Source of the DNA: Paraburkholderia acidipaludis NBRC 101816
Lineage (GTDB): Bacteria; Pseudomonadota; Gammaproteobacteria; Burkholderiales; Burkholderiaceae
Direction: 5' to 3'
Length of the DNA stretch: 56,048 bases
NCBI RefSeq assembly: GCF_000684975.1
Contig: NZ_BAXZ01000036.1
Location: forward strand, 1-56,048
Shown here: positions 43,725 through 52,915 of the stretch, one piece after another
How positions within the stretch are numbered: the stretch's first letter is position 1
Layout: every line of letters begins with the position of its first letter
Made by a program: the position numbers and the translations under genes
Notes under the pieces: model-generated
Told to the model about the DNA's origin: nothing
The model's database searches: none
The model's input: only the letters and a program-made list of their open reading frames with translations

Positions 43725-44597
43725 ATGAGCTGGCTCGACAAACTGCTGCCGCCGAAGATCAAGCAAACCGATCCGAAAAGCCGCAAGAGCATTCCGGAAG
43801 GCTTGTGGATCAAGTGCCCGTCGTGCGAGGCGGTGCTGTACCGCAACGACGTCGAGGCGAACCTCCATGTCTGCCCGAAGTGCGATCACCATATGCGTAT
43901 CGGCGCGCGCGAGCGCCTCGATGCGCTGCTGGATCCGGAAGGCCGCTATGAGATCGGCCAGGAGATCGTGCCGGTCGACGCGCTCAAGTTCAAGGACAGC
44001 CGTAAGTACCCGGACCGCCTGAAAGAGGCGATCGACGAAACCGGCGAAACCGACGCCATGGTCGTGATGGGCGGCGCGATCCACACGCTGCCCGTCGTGG
44101 TGGCGTGCTTCGAGTTCTCGTTCATGGGCGGCTCGATGGGCTCCGTGGTGGGCGAGCGCTTCGCGCGCGGCGCGCAGAACGCGCTTGAGCAGCAGGTTCC
44201 GTTCATCTGCTTCACGGCCTCGGGCGGCGCGCGCATGCAGGAAAGCCTGCTTTCGCTCATGCAGATGGCCAAGACCACGGCCATGCTGACCAAGCTCGCC
44301 GACGCGAAGCTGCCGTTCATCTCCGTGCTGACCGACCCGACCATGGGCGGCGTTTCGGCCAGCTTCGCGTTCCTTGGCGACGTGGTGATCGCCGAGCCGA
44401 AGGCGCTGATCGGCTTTGCCGGCCCGCGCGTGATCGAGCAGACCGTGCGCGAGAAACTGCCGGAAGGCTTCCAGCGCTCGGAATTCCTGATGCAGAAGGG
44501 CGCGATCGACATGATCGTGGACCGCCGCAAGCTGCGCGAAGAGATCGCACAGCTCATCGCCATCCTGTCGCGCCAGCCCGCGGACGCGGTGGCCTGA
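43725..44597 (+). CDS. accD: Acetyl-CoA carboxylase carboxyltransferase beta subunit
   Basis: Transfers carboxyl from biotin to acetyl-CoA to start fatty acid synthesis. 290 residues with the N-terminal zinc ribbon (Cys31, 34, 50 and 53), then the carboxyltransferase fold with FTASGGARMQESLLSLMQMAKT and GFAGPRVIEQTVREKLPEGFQ. AAGGAAGG lies upstream of the ATG. Its position between trpA and folC is the usual one in proteobacteria. Confidence 0.98.
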   Translation: MSWLDKLLPPKIKQTDPKSRKSIPEGLWIKCPSCEAVLYRNDVEANLHVCPKCDHHMRIGARERLDALLDPEGRYEIGQEIVPVDALKFKDSRKYPDRLKEAIDETGETDAMVVMGGAIHTLPVVVACFEFSFMGGSMGSVVGERFARGAQNALEQQVPFICFTASGGARMQESLLSLMQMAKTTAMLTKLADAKLPFISVLTDPTMGGVSASFAFLGDVVIAEPKALIGFAGPRVIEQTVREKLPEGFQRSEFLMQKGAIDMIVDRRKLREEIAQLIAILSRQPADAVA

Positions 44598-44748
44598 AGC
44601 GCCTCTCCCGCATGTCCCCACGCGCCGCAAGCCTTAGGCAAGCGGCGCGTTGTCATTTCCGCGATAATGCCGTTTTTTCCTCGCAGGCCTGACGCGCTGC
44701 GATCAGCAGACGCGGCAGGGCGCGCCCCCGCATAGCGATATCCGTCCG

Positions 44749-46059
44749 ATGAGTACCTTTCCCACCCTCGACGCGTGGCTCACGCATCTTGAAACCGCGC
44801 ATCCGGTCGGCATCGACATGGGGCTCCACCGGATCCGCCAGGTCAAGGAGGCGCTGCCGCTGAAGTTCGACTGCCCGATCTTCACGGTGGGCGGCACGAA
44901 CGGGAAGGGCTCGACCTGTGCGATTCTCGAAACGATTCTGCTGAAGGCCGGCTGCCACGTGGGCTGCCACACCTCGCCGCACCTGCTGTCGTTCAACGAG
45001 CGCGCCCGCGTCGACGGCCAGCAGGCAAGCGATGCCGACCTGCTGCCGCACTTCGAAGCCGTGGAGGCCGCGCGTCTGTCGCTGCCGCAGCCGGTCTCGC
45101 TCACGTACTTCGAGTTCACGACGCTCGCGATCATGCTGCTGTTCGCCTCGCGCGGGCTCGACGCGGTGATTTTCGAAGTGGGTCTCGGCGGTCGTCTGGA
45201 CGCCGTGAACATACTCGACACGGACTGCGCGATCATCACGAGCATCGACCTCGATCACACCGAGTACCTGGGCGACACGCGCGAGAAGATCGCCTTCGAA
45301 AAGGCCGGTATCTTCCGCCCGGGCAAGCCCGCCATCTGCGCCGATCCCGTGCCGCCGCAGTCGCTCGTCGATCATGCCGAGGCGATCGGCGCCGATCTGT
45401 GGCGCTTCGGGCGCGATTTCCGCTATGAGGGGCAGGCGGGCAGCGAGCGCCAGCAATGGAATTACGTGGGCCGCGCGCAGCGCCGCTCGGCGCTGGCCTA
45501 CCCGGCGCTGCGCGGGGCCAATCAGCTGATCAATACCTCGGCCGCGCTCGCCGCGCTCGAAGCCCTGCGCGATCGCCTGCCGGTTTCCGCGCAGGACATC
45601 CGCCTCGGCCTCGCGAACGTCGAGCTGCCGGGCCGCTTCCAGGTGCTGCCGGGCAAGCCGGCGGTGATCCTCGACGTGGGCCACAACCCGCATGCCGCCG
45701 CCGTGCTCGCGCAGAACCTCGGCAGCATGGGCTACTTCCCGTACACCTACGCCGTGTTTGGCGCGATGCGCGACAAGGACATTGCCGGCGTGATCCAGCA
45801 TCTCAAGGGCGAGATCGATTACTGGTGCGTGACCGGTCTGCCGGGGCCGCGTGCGGCTTCTGCGCAACAGCTGGAAGCCGCGTTGCGCGAGGCCGGCGTC
45901 GAGGATGGCCCGGACAGCAGCGTCACGTGCTACGAATCGCCTGCCTCGGCTTTTCAAGATGCGCTAAAACGCGCATCTGAAAATGATAGAATTCTTGTTT
46001 TCGGTAGTTTCCTGACAGTTGCCGGCGTGATGGCCTGGCGAAAGTCGCAGCAGCACTGA
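44749..46059 (+). CDS. folC: Bifunctional folylpolyglutamate/dihydrofolate synthase
   Basis: Adds glutamates to folates, and in bacteria also makes dihydrofolate from dihydropteroate. 436 residues with the Mur-ligase P-loop GGTNGKGSTCAI and the region EVGLGGRLDAVN. Typical C-terminal domain motifs VILDVGHNPHAA and VFGAMRDKD are present. Position after accD and before a SPOR-domain gene matches the standard accD-folC-dedD-cvpA-purF order. Confidence 0.97.
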   Translation: MSTFPTLDAWLTHLETAHPVGIDMGLHRIRQVKEALPLKFDCPIFTVGGTNGKGSTCAILETILLKAGCHVGCHTSPHLLSFNERARVDGQQASDADLLPHFEAVEAARLSLPQPVSLTYFEFTTLAIMLLFASRGLDAVIFEVGLGGRLDAVNILDTDCAIITSIDLDHTEYLGDTREKIAFEKAGIFRPGKPAICADPVPPQSLVDHAEAIGADLWRFGRDFRYEGQAGSERQQWNYVGRAQRRSALAYPALRGANQLINTSAALAALEALRDRLPVSAQDIRLGLANVELPGRFQVLPGKPAVILDVGHNPHAAAVLAQNLGSMGYFPYTYAVFGAMRDKDIAGVIQHLKGEIDYWCVTGLPGPRAASAQQLEAALREAGVEDGPDSSVTCYESPASAFQDALKRASENDRILVFGSFLTVAGVMAWRKSQQH

Positions 46060-46109
46060 ACCTGCACACGCCGCCACGCTACGCAGATACAGGCCTAAAG
46101 CAGCCATAC

Positions 46110-47027
46110 ATGGGAATTTTCTCGTTCGGCAAGAAAGACGACGCGGCGCCCCGACGGCGCGGCGCTGAAGCCGGCTCGGGCCGGCGTAGCAGCCAGAGCA
46201 CGCGCGTGGAGCGGCGCAGCCGCCGGCCGGACCGGTCGGCCGACGCCGAAGCGATGCTGCTCGATCCCACCCTTCCTGAGAAGCAGCGCGCGCGCCGGCG
46301 CCTCGTGGGCGCGATCGCGCTCGTGGTGGCGGCTATCGTGATCTTGCCGATGGTGCTCGATTCGCACCCGAAGCCCGTTACCGACGACATCGCGATCGAC
46401 ATTCCGAGCCGCCCGACGCCGCCCGGCGCGAAGGCCGCGGCCCGCGACGACGCCGATAGCGACGACGATACGCAGGCCGGCGTCGCGCCCGACAATCCCG
46501 GCGCATCGAACCTCGCGACGGTGGCGCCAGGCGCTTCCGCGGCGCCGGCGCAGGGCGCCACAAGCACCCAGAGCGCGGCCACGGCCGGCACGAAGGCCGC
46601 CACGCAGACTCAGACCCAGACGACCGCCGCCGCGAAGACCTCCGCGGCGCCGACTTCCGCCGCCGGCAAGCCTGTGGCCAGGCCGGCTGCGCCCTCGGCG
46701 AACATGGCCGTTGCGTCGAACCAGAACACGAACGCCGCCGGAAGCGGTGACAGCGGGGACAACAGCAGCCCGCCGCCCACGCCGCCGGGCTCGCGCTTCG
46801 CCGTGCAACTGGGCTCGTTCAGCAATGCCACGGCCGCGAGCAACTGGGTGACGAAGTTGAAAGCGGCCGGCGTACCCGCATATACCGAGCAGCGCAAGCA
46901 GCCCGACGGCTCGACGCGCACGCTGCTGCGCGCAGGCCCGTTCCCGGACCGCGCGGCGGCTTCTGAGGCGATCGCGAAGGTGCGCGGCGCGGGCTTGATG
47001 GCGGGTTCGAACGGGGCAGCGGATTAA
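46110..47027 (+). CDS. dedD: SPOR-domain cell-division protein (DedD-like)
   Basis: A 305-residue membrane protein expected at the division septum, where SPOR domains bind denuded peptidoglycan. A basic, disordered cytoplasmic start (RRRGAEAG, RVERRSRRP) precedes one membrane helix (LVGAIALVVAAIVILPMVLD, about residues 70-90), a long Ala/Thr/Gln-rich periplasmic linker, and the SPOR domain at the end (RFAVQLGSFSNATAASNWV to LLRAGPFPDRAAASEAIAK). It begins 50 bases after folC. DedD is the E. coli gene at this position. Confidence 0.88.
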   Translation: MGIFSFGKKDDAAPRRRGAEAGSGRRSSQSTRVERRSRRPDRSADAEAMLLDPTLPEKQRARRRLVGAIALVVAAIVILPMVLDSHPKPVTDDIAIDIPSRPTPPGAKAAARDDADSDDDTQAGVAPDNPGASNLATVAPGASAAPAQGATSTQSAATAGTKAATQTQTQTTAAAKTSAAPTSAAGKPVARPAAPSANMAVASNQNTNAAGSGDSGDNSSPPPTPPGSRFAVQLGSFSNATAASNWVTKLKAAGVPAYTEQRKQPDGSTRTLLRAGPFPDRAAASEAIAKVRGAGLMAGSNGAAD

Positions 47028-47034
47028 GCCGCCG

Positions 47035-47529
47035 ATGTTCACCGCCTTCGACTACGCTGTAATGGCGGTGATCGGTTTGTCGGCGCTGCGCGGGGCGTGG
47101 CGCGGACTGATCGGCGAGATTTTCGGCTTGATCGGCTGGATCGTCGCGTTTCTGGTGGCCTGCCGCTATGTGGAGCGCGTGGTGCCGTGGATTCCGGCGC
47201 ACTGGCCGGGCGGCGCCCTCACGCAATGGCTGATCGCCTTCGCGCTGATCGTGATAGGCGTGGTGCTCGTGGCCGGCGTGGCGAATGCGCTGCTTGGGCG
47301 GATCGTGCAGGTGAGCGGACTGTCCGGCGTGGACCGGTCGCTCGGTTTGATGTTCGGCCTCGTGCGAGGCGTCGTGCTGGTGCTGATTCTCGTCGTCCTC
47401 GGCGGACTGACGGAGCTGCCCCAGCAGGACTTCTGGCGCAATGCGCTGCTGCGGCCCTATGCCGAGCAGGGCGTGCGCGAACTGAAACCGCTGCTGCCCG
47501 ACGCGCTCGCGGCTTACGTTCGCGTCTAG
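47035..47529 (+). CDS. cvpA: CvpA family membrane protein
   Basis: A 164-residue inner-membrane protein with four predicted helices (FDYAVMAVIGLSALRG, GLIGWIVAFLVACRYVE, LIAFALIVIGVVLVAGVANALL and GLMFGLVRGVVLVLILVVLGG) and the conserved GVDRSLG loop. It lies eight bases after the SPOR gene and 152 before purF, its standard place. Named for colicin V production in E. coli, but the actual role is unclear and probably concerns envelope integrity. Confidence 0.93.
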   Translation: MFTAFDYAVMAVIGLSALRGAWRGLIGEIFGLIGWIVAFLVACRYVERVVPWIPAHWPGGALTQWLIAFALIVIGVVLVAGVANALLGRIVQVSGLSGVDRSLGLMFGLVRGVVLVLILVVLGGLTELPQQDFWRNALLRPYAEQGVRELKPLLPDALAAYVRV

Positions 47530-47681
47530 CCTGCCCGGGCCGATGCGCCCGGAGCCGACCGGACACCAACGGGGCAAGGCCGTTCGAAAAGCAGCACTGC
47601 CCACGCGGCGAGAGGCGAGGCTCAGGCCCCTCCGCCGCCATCGCGCGGTTTTACCGATTTCGCTTTCTTGAAGGACCTGCC

Positions 47682-49229
47682 ATGTGCGGCATCGTAGGCG
47701 TAGTTTCCCGCTCTCCCGTCAACCAGCTTCTCTATGACGCGCTGCTGCTTCTGCAGCACCGCGGCCAGGACGCGGCCGGCATTGCCACCGCGAACGGCAG
47801 CACCATCCACATGCACAAGGCCAACGGCATGGTGCGCGACGTGTTCCGCACGCGCAACATGCGCAGCCTGCCGGGCACCAGCGGCATCGGCCAGGTGCGC
47901 TACCCGACGGCCGGTTCGGCGTCGAGCGAAGAAGAGGCCCAGCCGTTCTACGTGAACGCGCCGTTCGGCCTCATCCTCGCGCACAACGGCAATCTCACGA
48001 ACTGGCAACAGCTCAAGGAAGAGATGTTCCGCGTCGATCGCCGGCACATCAACACCAACTCCGACACGGAAGTGCTGCTCAACGTGCTCGCGCACGAACT
48101 GCAGACGGCCAGCTCGGGCCTCGAGCTCGATCCGGCGGCGCTCTTCAAGGCCGTCTCGGGCGTGCACAAGCGCGTGCGCGGCTCGTACGCCATCGTTTCG
48201 CTGATCGCCGGCTACGGCCTGCTCGCGTTCCGCGACCCGTTCGGCATTCGCCCGCTGTGCATCGGCAAGCTGGAGACGCCGGAAGGCACCGAATGGATGC
48301 TGGCTTCGGAATCGGTGGCGCTGGAAGGCATCGGCTTCGAGTTCGTGCGCGACGTGGCGCCGGGCGAGGCAGTGTTCATCGACTTCGACGGCAACTTCCA
48401 CTCGCAGCAGTGCGCGGCGGCTCCGAGCCTGAACCCCTGCATTTTCGAGCTCGTGTACCTCGCGCGTCCGGACTCGGTGCTCGACGGCGTGCCCGTCTAC
48501 AACGTGCGCCTGCGCATGGGCGACTATCTCGCCGAGAAGGTCAAGCGCGAGCTGCCCGACGTGAGGATCGACGTGGTCATGCCGATTCCCGACTCGTCGC
48601 GTCCGGCGGCCATGCAGGTGGCGAAGAAGCTGGGCGTGGAATACCGCGAAGGCTTCTTCAAGAACCGCTACGTGGGCCGCACCTTCATCATGCCGGGCCA
48701 GGCGATGCGCAAGAAGTCGGTGCGCCAGAAGCTCAACGCCATGGGCATCGAATTCAAGGGCAAGAACGTGCTGATCATCGACGACTCGATCGTGCGCGGC
48801 ACCACCTCGCACGAAATCGTGCAGATGGCGCGCGACGCGGGCGCGACCAAGGTGATCTTCGCTTCGGCTGCGCCGCCCGTGAAGTACCCGAACGTCTACG
48901 GCATCGACATGCCCACGCGCGGCGAACTCGTGGCGCACGGCCGCACGGACGAGGAAGTGGCGCGCATCATCGGTGCGGACCACCTCGTGTATCAGGACGT
49001 CGAGGCGCTCAAGCAGGCGGTGCGCGACATCAATCCGGAGCTCAAGCGCTTCGAAGCCTCGTGCTTCGACGGCGACTACATCACAGGCGACATCACGAGC
49101 GCCTATCTCGACCGGATCGAGACCGCGCGTCTTGCCCCGCAGGCGCAGTCGGATCGCGACGCCGCGAGCGAAGCGATCGAAGGCGGCGCCGCGCGTTCGC
49201 AGCTGCATCTGCAGCTCTCGGTGGAGTAA
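47682..49229 (+). CDS. purF: Amidophosphoribosyltransferase
   Basis: Commits PRPP to purine synthesis by adding the amide nitrogen of glutamine. 515 residues. The N-terminal nucleophile Cys2 follows the start methionine (MCGIVGVVSR), the glutaminase domain carries HNGNLTNW and TNSDTEVLLN, and the PRPP-binding motif is VLIIDDSIVRGTTS. I chose ATG 47682 so that the catalytic Cys is residue 2, as the family requires; the open frame runs much further upstream. Preceded by GAAGGACCTGCC. Confidence 0.98.
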   Translation: MCGIVGVVSRSPVNQLLYDALLLLQHRGQDAAGIATANGSTIHMHKANGMVRDVFRTRNMRSLPGTSGIGQVRYPTAGSASSEEEAQPFYVNAPFGLILAHNGNLTNWQQLKEEMFRVDRRHINTNSDTEVLLNVLAHELQTASSGLELDPAALFKAVSGVHKRVRGSYAIVSLIAGYGLLAFRDPFGIRPLCIGKLETPEGTEWMLASESVALEGIGFEFVRDVAPGEAVFIDFDGNFHSQQCAAAPSLNPCIFELVYLARPDSVLDGVPVYNVRLRMGDYLAEKVKRELPDVRIDVVMPIPDSSRPAAMQVAKKLGVEYREGFFKNRYVGRTFIMPGQAMRKKSVRQKLNAMGIEFKGKNVLIIDDSIVRGTTSHEIVQMARDAGATKVIFASAAPPVKYPNVYGIDMPTRGELVAHGRTDEEVARIIGADHLVYQDVEALKQAVRDINPELKRFEASCFDGDYITGDITSAYLDRIETARLAPQAQSDRDAASEAIEGGAARSQLHLQLSVE

Positions 49230-49264
49230 GACGGGCCGGGGAGTGTGCGAGCCCCGAAACCCCG

Positions 49265-49300
49265 AAAGCCCGCTTTTGCCGACGCAAAGCGGGCTTTTTT
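49265..49300 (+). terminator. Intrinsic terminator of purF
   Basis: AAAGCCCGCTTTTGC (49265-49279) pairs with GCAAAGCGGGCTTT (49284-49297) with one bulged T, then a T tract. Separates purF from metZ. Confidence 0.93.
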
Positions 49301-49333
49301 GCGCCCTCGGGTTTCGCGTCCCGGGGTCTTCGA

Positions 49334-50548
49334 ATGGGAAACGACACGAACATGGACGACACCTTCGGCTTCGACACCCTCGCCGTGCGCTCGGGCACGC
49401 TGCGCAGCGAGTTCAACGAGCATTCGGAAGCGCTTTACCTCACGTCGAGCTTCTGTTTCGGCAGCGCCGCCGAAGCGGCCGAGCGCTTCAAGAATTCCGA
49501 AACCGGCTACACCTACGCGCGCTTCACGAACCCGACCGTGACGATGTTCCAGGACCGGCTGGCCGCGCTCGAAGGCGGCGAGGCGTGCATGGCGACGGCC
49601 TCGGGCATGGCCGCGATCATGTCGGTGGTGATGGCCGCGCTGCAGCAGGGCGACCATATCGTCAGCTCGCAGAGCCTTTTCGGCTCGACGCTCGGCATGT
49701 TCTCGCAGATCTTCAGCAAGTTCGGCATCACGACCACCTTCGTCGATCCCACCGATCTCGACGCCTGGCAGAACGCCGTGCGCCCCGAAACGAAGATGTT
49801 CTTTCTCGAGACGCCGTCTAATCCGCTCACCGAAGTATCGGACATCGAAGCAATCGGCAGGATCGCGAAGGCCGCGGGCGCGCTCTTCGTGGTCGACAAC
49901 TGTTTTTGCAGCCCGGCGCTGCAGCAGCCGCTCAAGTTCGGCGCGGACGTGGTGATGCACTCGGCCACCAAGTTCCTCGACGGCCAGGGCCGCGTGCTGG
50001 GCGGCGCGCTCGTGGGCTCGAAGCCGCTCATCATGGAGAAGGTGTTTCCGTTCGTGCGCAGCGCGGGCCCGACGCTCTCCGCATTCAACGCGTGGGTGCT
50101 GCTCAAGGGCATGGAAACGCTCTCGCTGCGCGTGGAGAAGCAGTCGGCCAACGCGCTCGAAATCGCGCGCTGGCTCGAAACGCATCCGGCCGTGAGCCGC
50201 GTGTTCTATCCGGGGCTCGAATCGCATCCGCAGCATGCGCTCGCCATGCGTCAGCAAAAGGCCGGCGGCGCGATCGTCTCGTTCGAGCTCAAGGGCGAGA
50301 CGCCCGAGAAGCAGCGCGAGAACGCCTGGCGCGTGATCGACAATACGAAGGTGTGTTCGATCACGGGCAACCTGGGCGACACGCGCACCACGATCACGCA
50401 TCCGGCGACGACCACGCACGGCCGCATCACGCCGGAAGCGCGTGCGGCAGCGGGCATCACGGAAGGCCTGATCCGCCTGGCGGTGGGGCTCGAGAACGCG
50501 GGGGACGTTCGCAACGACCTCGCGCGCGGGCTCGACGCGGCGGCTTGA
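49334..50548 (+). CDS. metZ: O-succinylhomoserine sulfhydrylase
   Basis: PLP enzyme that makes homocysteine directly from O-succinylhomoserine and sulfide, in methionine synthesis. 404 residues of the Cys/Met metabolism family, with FGSTLGMF near the substrate pocket, the PLP lysine in VMHSATKFLDGQGRVLGG and the C-terminal GLIRLAVGLENAGDV. The ATG at 49334 opens MGNDTNMDDTFGFDTLAVRSG; an internal ATG 49352 is also possible. It follows purF in this group and uses the product of the aspartate pathway. Confidence 0.94.
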   Translation: MGNDTNMDDTFGFDTLAVRSGTLRSEFNEHSEALYLTSSFCFGSAAEAAERFKNSETGYTYARFTNPTVTMFQDRLAALEGGEACMATASGMAAIMSVVMAALQQGDHIVSSQSLFGSTLGMFSQIFSKFGITTTFVDPTDLDAWQNAVRPETKMFFLETPSNPLTEVSDIEAIGRIAKAAGALFVVDNCFCSPALQQPLKFGADVVMHSATKFLDGQGRVLGGALVGSKPLIMEKVFPFVRSAGPTLSAFNAWVLLKGMETLSLRVEKQSANALEIARWLETHPAVSRVFYPGLESHPQHALAMRQQKAGGAIVSFELKGETPEKQRENAWRVIDNTKVCSITGNLGDTRTTITHPATTTHGRITPEARAAAGITEGLIRLAVGLENAGDVRNDLARGLDAAA

Positions 50549-50588
50549 TGTCGTTGCTTTATTTCGTTCGCCCTACGTAGTATTGTTT

Positions 50589-50613
50589 CGGGCCGCCTGT
50601 TGCGGCCCGTTTT
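50589..50613 (+). terminator. Intrinsic terminator of metZ
   Basis: CGGGCCGC (50589-50596) pairs with GCGGCCCG (50602-50609) around CTGTT, followed by TTTTC. It ends metZ and overlaps the start region of the MOSC gene transcript. Confidence 0.88.
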
Positions 50614-50638
50614 CATTCGTTGCTTGAGGTCGATTGCC

Positions 50639-51499
50639 ATGCCTGTTATTCGCGCGCTGTTCGTGTATCCGGTCAAATCGTGCGGGGCCATCGCGCTCGA
50701 CACGGCGCCGCTCGAAGCCGAGGGCCTCAAGTGGGACCGCCACTGGATGGCAGTGGACGAGCAGGGCCGCTTCGTGTCGCAGCGCGAGTACGCGGCGATG
50801 GCGCGTATCGTCCCGGCCTTCGTCGAAGGCGGCGTGCGGCTTTCCATGGCGGACCTGCCCACCACGCTGCTGCTGCCGTTCGAGCCGCGAGGCGAGGCGC
50901 GCCGCGTCGCGGCAACGGTGTGGAAGGATACGTTCGAAGCGCTCGACGAAGGCGACGAAGCGGCGCAGTGGTTTTCCCAGGCGGTAGGCGTGCCGCTGCG
51001 GCTCGTGCGTTTCGCGCCCGACGTCACGCGTTTGTCCAGCCCGAAATGGACCCAGGGCGCGGAGGTGCCGACGCAGTTCGCCGACGGCTTTCCGCTGCTC
51101 GTCACGAGCGAGGCGTCGCTCGCGGACCTGAATGCACGTCTTGCGCAGAAGGGCGCGCCGCCGGTGCCGATGAGCCGCTTTCGCCCGAATATCGTCGTGG
51201 ACGGCGAGGGTGCCTTCGACGAGGACTTCATCGAGACGATGTCGATCGACGGAGACGGCGTGGTCCTGCGTTTCGCGAAGCCGTGCGCGCGTTGTCCGAT
51301 CACGACGATCGATCAGCAGACCGGTTTGCGCGACGCAGCGTGGCCAGCCGAGCCGCTCGACACGATGGCGGCTTTTCGCGCCGACGCGCGCGTGGACGGC
51401 GGCCTCACGTTCGGGCAGAACGCCATGGTCGTGGCCGGGGCGGGGACGCGCGTGGCCGTGGGGGCCGAGGTTCAGTGGGAGTGGCGCTTTGATGAATAA
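50639..51499 (+). CDS. MOSC-domain protein (molybdenum cofactor sulfurase C-terminal type, YcbX-like)
   Basis: A 286-residue protein with the N-terminal beta-barrel MOSC_N (ALFVYPVKSCGAIALD, WDRHWMAVDEQGRF) and the MOSC domain, whose conserved cysteine sits in PCARCPITTID. MOSC proteins transfer sulfur or reduce N-hydroxylated compounds with a molybdenum cofactor. I chose ATG 50639, preceded by GAGG, and a longer frame from 50600 lacks support. It sits alone between metZ and a regulator on the other strand. Confidence 0.92.
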   Translation: MPVIRALFVYPVKSCGAIALDTAPLEAEGLKWDRHWMAVDEQGRFVSQREYAAMARIVPAFVEGGVRLSMADLPTTLLLPFEPRGEARRVAATVWKDTFEALDEGDEAAQWFSQAVGVPLRLVRFAPDVTRLSSPKWTQGAEVPTQFADGFPLLVTSEASLADLNARLAQKGAPPVPMSRFRPNIVVDGEGAFDEDFIETMSIDGDGVVLRFAKPCARCPITTIDQQTGLRDAAWPAEPLDTMAAFRADARVDGGLTFGQNAMVVAGAGTRVAVGAEVQWEWRFDE

Positions 51500-51532
51500 G
51501 CGCGAGTGAGCGTAAATACGCGCGAGTGAGCG

Positions 51533-52330
51533 CTAATGCGGCAACGCTCGCCATTGCCCCGGCGCGATGCCGAAGCGCCGCGTGAAGGCGTGCGTGAACG
51601 CGCTCTGGTCGCCGAAACCCACTTCGAGCGCGACGTCGATGAGCGAGCGGCGCGGATCGGCCAGCAGCGTCACCGCCGTGTCGATCCGCAGACGCTGGAG
51701 GTAGCGGTGCGGCGTTTCGCCGAACGCCTCGACAAACAGCTGATGAAAACGCCGCATGCCGAAGCCGCAATGCGCGGCGAGGTCGGCAATGCGCAGCGGT
51801 TGCGCAAGACGGGCGCGCAGCCAGCGGTCGATGCGCGCGAAATCGAGGCCTGCCGCCGCGTCGAACGGGGCGCCGGCCAGGATGCCGGTTTGCGCGATCA
51901 CGGCGGCGCAGAGCCGTGCTGAAGCATCCCAGTGAAAGCGCCGCGCGCCTGGCTCGCCGCCCGCGGGCGGCGCGGCAAGCGCTGCGCGCTGCGCGATTTG
52001 CCGGGCGAGGTGTGCGAGCGCGGGGTCGATGCGCAAGGCGCGTGCCGAATCGAAGAGCCGTTCGGGCACGGCGAGCGCTGCGGCGGGCAGGTCGAGCACG
52101 AGCTGGCGGTTCTCGCCGATGCCTACGTAGTCGTGCTGCGCGCCGGCCGGAATCAGCCAGGCCGAGCAGCAGTCGATGCGCTCGCCCACGCCGTTCACGG
52201 TCATCTCCATCGCGCCGTCGAGCCCGAGCACGATCTGGTGGAAATCGTGCAGATCGGTTTCCTCGATCGCGCCGTAGCAGCGCAGTTCAACGCTGGGCGC
52301 GACGACGGGGGCGTGGTGATGCGGATTCAT
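51533..52330 (-). CDS. AraC-family transcriptional regulator
   Basis: A 265-residue regulator with an N-terminal cupin-like ligand domain (IVLGLDGAMEMTVNG, AWLIPAGAQHDYVG) and a C-terminal pair of helix-turn-helix motifs (RIADLAAHCGFGMRRFHQLF and LIDVALEVGFGDQSAFTHAF, followed by RRFGIAPGQWR). I chose ATG 52330 (MNPHHHAPVV); a longer frame reaches 52381 and neither has a strong ribosome site. It is convergent with the MOSC gene. No clear target is visible, and the FKBP gene upstream on the same strand is only a neighbour. Confidence 0.9.
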   Translation of the reverse strand: MNPHHHAPVVAPSVELRCYGAIEETDLHDFHQIVLGLDGAMEMTVNGVGERIDCCSAWLIPAGAQHDYVGIGENRQLVLDLPAAALAVPERLFDSARALRIDPALAHLARQIAQRAALAAPPAGGEPGARRFHWDASARLCAAVIAQTGILAGAPFDAAAGLDFARIDRWLRARLAQPLRIADLAAHCGFGMRRFHQLFVEAFGETPHRYLQRLRIDTAVTLLADPRRSLIDVALEVGFGDQSAFTHAFTRRFGIAPGQWRALPH

Positions 52331-52394
52331 GGCGGGGCGAGTTCGAACTGCTGCGCGAATTACAGGTAAAAAGCGCTGCAAAGAGCGGCAATGC

Positions 52395-52736
52395 TCAGAC
52401 GTCGAGCAGCTCCACTTCGAACACGAGCGTGGCGTTCGGCGGAATCACGCCGCCCGCGCCGCGCACGCCGTAGCCGAGCTGCGGCGGGATCGTGAGCTTG
52501 CGCACGCCGCCCACCTTCATGCCCTGCACGCCTTCGTCCCAGCCCTTGATGACCATGCCGCCGCCCAGCACGAAGGCGAACGGGTCGTTGCGGTCCTTGC
52601 TCGAATCGAACTTCTGGCCGTCCGTCAGCCAGCCGGTGTAATGCACGCTGACGGTCTGACCCGCGCGCGCTTCGGCGCCGCTGCCCTCGGTCAGGTCCTC
52701 GTACTGGAGGCCGGATGCGGTGGTCACGATAGACAT
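52395..52736 (-). CDS. FKBP-type peptidyl-prolyl cis-trans isomerase
   Basis: A 113-residue cytoplasmic single-domain FKBP that catalyses proline isomerisation. The family landmarks are all present: VSVHYTGWLTDG, FDSSKDRNDPFAFVLGGG, VIKGWDEGVQGMKVGG and FEVELLDV. I chose ATG 52736 (MSIVTTASG) because AGGAG lies upstream; longer frames add unrelated residues. No signal peptide, so unlike periplasmic FkpA. Confidence 0.96.
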   Translation of the reverse strand: MSIVTTASGLQYEDLTEGSGAEARAGQTVSVHYTGWLTDGQKFDSSKDRNDPFAFVLGGGMVIKGWDEGVQGMKVGGVRKLTIPPQLGYGVRGAGGVIPPNATLVFEVELLDV

Positions 52737-52915
52737 GGAAGACTCCTGAATCGGATGGAATAAAAACGCTATTGTAGGCGCACGAGGCGCAACGCAGGCA
52801 CGGCGCGTGCGAGACAAGCCAACCGGGCGCTCTGGGGTGCCTGCCTATAATGAGGGCTGGCCCGGGGCGCGAACTGCTCTGGTTGGCCCATCATGGGCGA
52901 GAGACGAGGACACCG